DNA from: Planctomycetaceae bacterium
GTDB lineage: Bacteria > Planctomycetota > Planctomycetia > Planctomycetales > Planctomycetaceae
Assembly (NCBI GenBank): GCA_016765335.1
Contig: JAESQE010000596.1
Coordinates: 1-7,057, forward strand
Length of the DNA stretch: 7,057 bases
Reading direction: 5' to 3'
Within the stretch, counting starts at the first letter, position 1, and every line of letters begins with the position of its first letter. A program made the translations under genes and the position numbers. Shown here piece after piece: positions 4,187-7,057 of the stretch. The notes under the pieces were generated by a model. It had not been told where the DNA came from and ran no database searches. It was given only the letters and a program-made list of their open reading frames with translations.

Positions 4187-7057
4187 TCAATTCTTGGTGA
4201 TGACTTCATCTGCACACAATAGGATGTTAGCTGTAATTGTCCAGGCAGCCAGTTCGTTAACCGGCAAGCCATTAGCGACTTCCGGGCTACCTACTTTGAT
4301 CAGGCTGGCAGCTTCTTCAGGAGCAGCGTTAAATCTTTGCAGATCCTCCTGATACCCTTTGACAAGAAATTGTAATTCAACTGAGTTTGGTGTGCGAGAT
4401 GTGCATAGCTGAAACATGTGACTGACGATTGATTCTGGAGAAGTTCCTTTTTCTTTCATTGCACGGGCCGCCAATCCTTGAGCACATTCTAAGTACTGAG
4501 GATCGTTGAACAACAGTAATGCTTGCATCGGTGTATTTGTTCGTTCTCTGCGGACACAACTTGATTCCCGGGAAGGAGCATCAAATGTTGACATTTGTGG
4601 GGAAGGTGCAGTTCTTTTGAGGAAAGTGTAAAGGCTTCTGCGATGTACTTTTTCAGAACCGGTATCAGCAGTGAACTTCACAGTGTTTGAGCCTGAGTAT
4701 CCAACGGCTGACCATAATCCATCTGGTTGAGGAGGTTTGACGCTGGGGCCTCCTTGTTTTTCATTGAGTAAACCGGAAACAAATAGTGCCTGGTCTCGGA
4801 TTGGTTCAGCATCGAGCCGAAAGCGTGGCCCTCGTGCATACAGTCGGTTTTCTGGATCTTTCTCATAAAGATCAGGTGTTAGTTTTGAGGATTGCTTGTA
4901 CGTGGCAGACAGTACCATCAGTTTGAAAAGATGTTTGACATCCCAGTTGGACTCGCGAAATTCGACTGCCAGCCAGTCTAGTAATGCAGAATGAGTCGGG
5001 GCTTCGCCTTGTGAGCCTAGATCTGCTGCGGTCTTTATGATGCCGGTTCCGTATATTTGTTGCCAAAATCGGTTAACTGTCACGCGAGCCATTAAAGGGT
5101 TTTCTTCGCTGGTCAGCCATTTTGCCAGCCCAAGCCGATCATTAGACCAATCCTTATTCATCGCAGGTAAGTTCAGTGGAGTTCGACGTGTGACTTCATC
5201 AAGATGTTGATCGTATTCTCCACGGTTAAGAATAAATGACTTTTTGAGTTCCTTTTTTTCTTTGAAGATGAGAGTGATCGGGATTTTACTATTGAAGTCA
5301 TCACGGGTCTTTTTCAATGCAGTTTGCTCTTTGTTGAACGCAAGATACTGTGGGTCGGTGGTTACTTTTTCCCGATAATGTTTTCTGAGTAAATCAGTCT
5401 CTTTTTTGTCTCTGTCTTTTGCTTCTTTTTTGAAAATAGCCAGGATGTTTGCAGGCGTCAGTGACTTGATCGGATTCTTTTTATTGACTGACAGGCGGAA
5501 TCGACCAAACTGATGTTGGCTAAACTGTGATTCATGTTTTAGTACTATTTTCAGATGGGTGCCACTGGCGAAGCCGAACGGTTTCTCAGCAACAAATGAT
5601 GCGATGCGGTTTTCCTTTTTAAGGTGTCCGCCAATTGCCCAGCCGGTTCCCGGTTTTCCGTCAATTGCATTTATGATTTTGAAATCTCCGTCGGGTTGTT
5701 CGAAGTCAGCTTGGGCGGTGCGGAATTTAATCGGCTGCCAGTTTTCAGGAGTGTCTGCTGAAGCCACGAAGGCTTCGAACTCGGTGAGTACGACGTTGCT
5801 GTTTGGGCTTCGTCCTGCACCGGCATTTGTTAAGGAAGGATCAATTAAACCTTCCAGGCGAATGGTAAGCCAGCCGTCTCCAGCAATGGTTGATTTGACT
5901 TCATAAACTTCTTTTGTAGGGTTGGTGCCATTGGCCAGTAGAGATTGATCTTTTTGCAGGGTTAATGTTGCTTTGCCTTGAGAGTGGAATTCTTCTGGAA
6001 CAAGTACGGTCCAGGATTCATTGGCTGAAGTTGACTGCTTGGCGTTTTCGGTTGCTTTGGCTTCCCACTGTTTCTGGTCTTCATTGAGACGAGGAAATGT
6101 CGCGGCTAGAGATTGATTGAGTTCGACAAGTTTAAGGTCATAATTAGCAAGCTGTTTCTTTTGATCTGCACTGGGAACTTGCAGGATCGGTGCAGGATCT
6201 TTTTTGTTGCCGTCCAGCGGGTTTCCATCCATGCTGTTGAAGTAAGCAAATAAAGAGTAGAAATCATTCATTGTGTAGGGATCAAATTTATGATCGTGGC
6301 AACGAGTGCAGTCGAATGTTGCCCCCAGAAACACCGTGCCAAATGTAACAACGCGATCAACAACATTTCGGACATACACTTCCTCTGCAATCGAACCGCC
6401 TTCGCTGGTTGTGACGTGGCATCTGATAAAGCCGGTTGCGATCAATTGATCGTCGGTCGGGTCTTTCAGTAGGTCGCCTGCAAGTTGCTCGATTACGAAT
6501 TGATCATAAGGCATGTTGTTGTTGAATGATTTGACGACCCAGTCGCGGTATGGCCACATTTCACGATAATTATCCAAATGCAAACCGTGCGTATCACCAT
6601 ATCGAGCTGCATCCAACCAGTATCGCGACATGTTTTGTGCATACCGTGGGGATGCCAGAAGACGATCTACCACTTTTTCATAAGCGTTGGGTGATTTGTC
6701 ATTCAGGAAATTGTTGACATCTTTAATTGAAGGGGGCAAGCCGGTTAAATCGTGAGAAACCCTGCGAATGAGAGTGATTCGGTCTGCGGCTTTTGTCGGG
6801 GTGAGTCCTTCTTTTTCGAGTCTTGCGAGTATGAACCGATCAATAGGCTGCGACGACCAGTCAGTCTTCTTAACAGCAGGTAAGTCTTCTTTGACGGGGA
6901 CTTGGTACGCCCAGTGTTCTTGCCAGTCAGCTCCCTGTTTGATCCAAAGTTTAAAAGCTGCAATTTCTTCAGCTGTCAGCGATTTATTTGAGTCAGCAGG
7001 AGGCATTTTAAGATCTGGATCGTCGGAGAGTATTCTGGCAATCATTTCGCTGGCTTC
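4187..7057 (-). CDS. PSCyt1-tail / DUF1549 (PSCyt2) / DUF1553 (PSD1) planctomycete envelope protein (N-terminus beyond window)
   Basis: The family is abundant in planctomycetes and presumed to be exported and to bind haem c; its biochemical role is not established, though links to polysaccharide breakdown have been proposed. The frame is open to the window edge (Glu-Ala-Ser-Glu before the internal Met at 7045), so the signal peptide and PSCyt1 haem motif are outside. Numbering from that Met: residues 1-40 are the PSCyt1 tail (DDPDLKMPPADS, then LWIKQGADW); 64-270 are PSCyt2 with YWLDAARYGDTHG and a haem-type motif CTRCH (246-250) in CTRCHDHKFDP. Residues 344-520 are a beta-rich insert with GRSPNSNVVLTEFE and AIDGKPGTGWA, like the discoidin or carbohydrate-binding inserts of relatives. 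Residues 535-605 are lysine-rich and probably coiled. Residues 625-945 are PSD1 with NPLMARVTVNRFWQQIYGTG, RFRLDAEPIRDQAL and RERTNTPMQALLLFNDP. Stop is TGA (4189-4187). The usual downstream DUF1501 partner is absent. Confidence 0.93.
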   Translation of the reverse strand, partial: EASEMIARILSDDPDLKMPPADSNKSLTAEEIAAFKLWIKQGADWQEHWAYQVPVKEDLPAVKKTDWSSQPIDRFILARLEKEGLTPTKAADRITLIRRVSHDLTGLPPSIKDVNNFLNDKSPNAYEKVVDRLLASPRYAQNMSRYWLDAARYGDTHGLHLDNYREMWPYRDWVVKSFNNNMPYDQFVIEQLAGDLLKDPTDDQLIATGFIRCHVTTSEGGSIAEEVYVRNVVDRVVTFGTVFLGATFDCTRCHDHKFDPYTMNDFYSLFAYFNSMDGNPLDGNKKDPAPILQVPSADQKKQLANYDLKLVELNQSLAATFPRLNEDQKQWEAKATENAKQSTSANESWTVLVPEEFHSQGKATLTLQKDQSLLANGTNPTKEVYEVKSTIAGDGWLTIRLEGLIDPSLTNAGAGRSPNSNVVLTEFEAFVASADTPENWQPIKFRTAQADFEQPDGDFKIINAIDGKPGTGWAIGGHLKKENRIASFVAEKPFGFASGTHLKIVLKHESQFSQHQFGRFRLSVNKKNPIKSLTPANILAIFKKEAKDRDKKETDLLRKHYREKVTTDPQYLAFNKEQTALKKTRDDFNSKIPITLIFKEKKELKKSFILNRGEYDQHLDEVTRRTPLNLPAMNKDWSNDRLGLAKWLTSEENPLMARVTVNRFWQQIYGTGIIKTAADLGSQGEAPTHSALLDWLAVEFRESNWDVKHLFKLMVLSATYKQSSKLTPDLYEKDPENRLYARGPRFRLDAEPIRDQALFVSGLLNEKQGGPSVKPPQPDGLWSAVGYSGSNTVKFTADTGSEKVHRRSLYTFLKRTAPSPQMSTFDAPSRESSCVRRERTNTPMQALLLFNDPQYLECAQGLAARAMKEKGTSPESIVSHMFQLCTSRTPNSVELQFLVKGYQEDLQRFNAAPEEAASLIKVGSPEVANGLPVNELAAWTITANILLCADEVITKN

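Noticed and set aside
4092..4352. An 86-codon plus-strand frame after the kinase.
   Set aside because: It runs antisense through the conserved C-terminus of the PSD1 protein and through the hairpin cluster; its peptide shows no recognisable motif.
5559..5906. A 115-codon plus-strand frame inside the PSD1 gene.
   Set aside because: It is an antisense shadow of the well-supported beta-rich insert, with no family resemblance or start signal.
1..7057. CRISPR array, tRNA or rRNA genes, phage or defence island.
   Set aside because: No regularly spaced repeats, no tRNA-like cloverleaf or rRNA motifs, and no nuclease, integrase or toxin-antitoxin genes were seen. The genes are mainly housekeeping or lineage-typical types.

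Overview
The window looks like chromosomal DNA from a planctomycete. The strongest reason is a large protein with the PSCyt1-tail / PSCyt2 (DUF1549) / PSD1 (DUF1553) layout, which is typical of Planctomycetes and a few relatives. A membrane-anchored Hanks-type kinase and an FtsH C-terminus of the planctomycete kind ([13 protein letters not shown]) agree with this. Base composition is moderate. Species cannot be read from the window.

Layout from left to right. (1) Positions 1-494 hold the 3' end of an FtsH-like zinc metalloprotease gene on the plus strand; its 5' part lies outside. (2) After a 108-base gap, positions 603-1733 hold a compact DEAD-box RNA helicase with a TTG start and a clear Shine-Dalgarno. 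(3) A 52-base gap with two small hairpins separates the helicase from a convergent Nudix hydrolase with an N-terminal zinc-ribbon-like segment (1786-2340, minus). (4) Positions 2341-2779 are gene-free. They hold a good minus-strand promoter for the Nudix gene and a 118-base element with 9-base terminal inverted repeats, a possible 4-base target duplication and internal hairpins. (5) Positions 2780-4084 hold a Ser/Thr protein kinase with one transmembrane segment and a C-terminal HEAT-like helical region predicted to lie outside the cytoplasm. (6) A 102-base convergent gap with hairpins follows. (7) Positions 4187-7057 (minus) hold the PSD1-family protein, which runs off the right edge with its N-terminus missing.

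The genes do not form one operon. Strands run + + - + -, so at most FtsH and the helicase could be co-transcribed. Protein quality control, RNA remodelling, nucleotide hydrolysis, signalling and an envelope haem-type protein sit side by side without an obvious shared pathway. I do not see a convincing new multi-gene system. The most interesting items are the small inverted-repeat element in front of the kinase, the kinase's HEAT-like exterior domain, the abnormal stretch at the start of the visible FtsH reading frame, and the lack of the usual DUF1501 partner downstream of the PSD1 gene.
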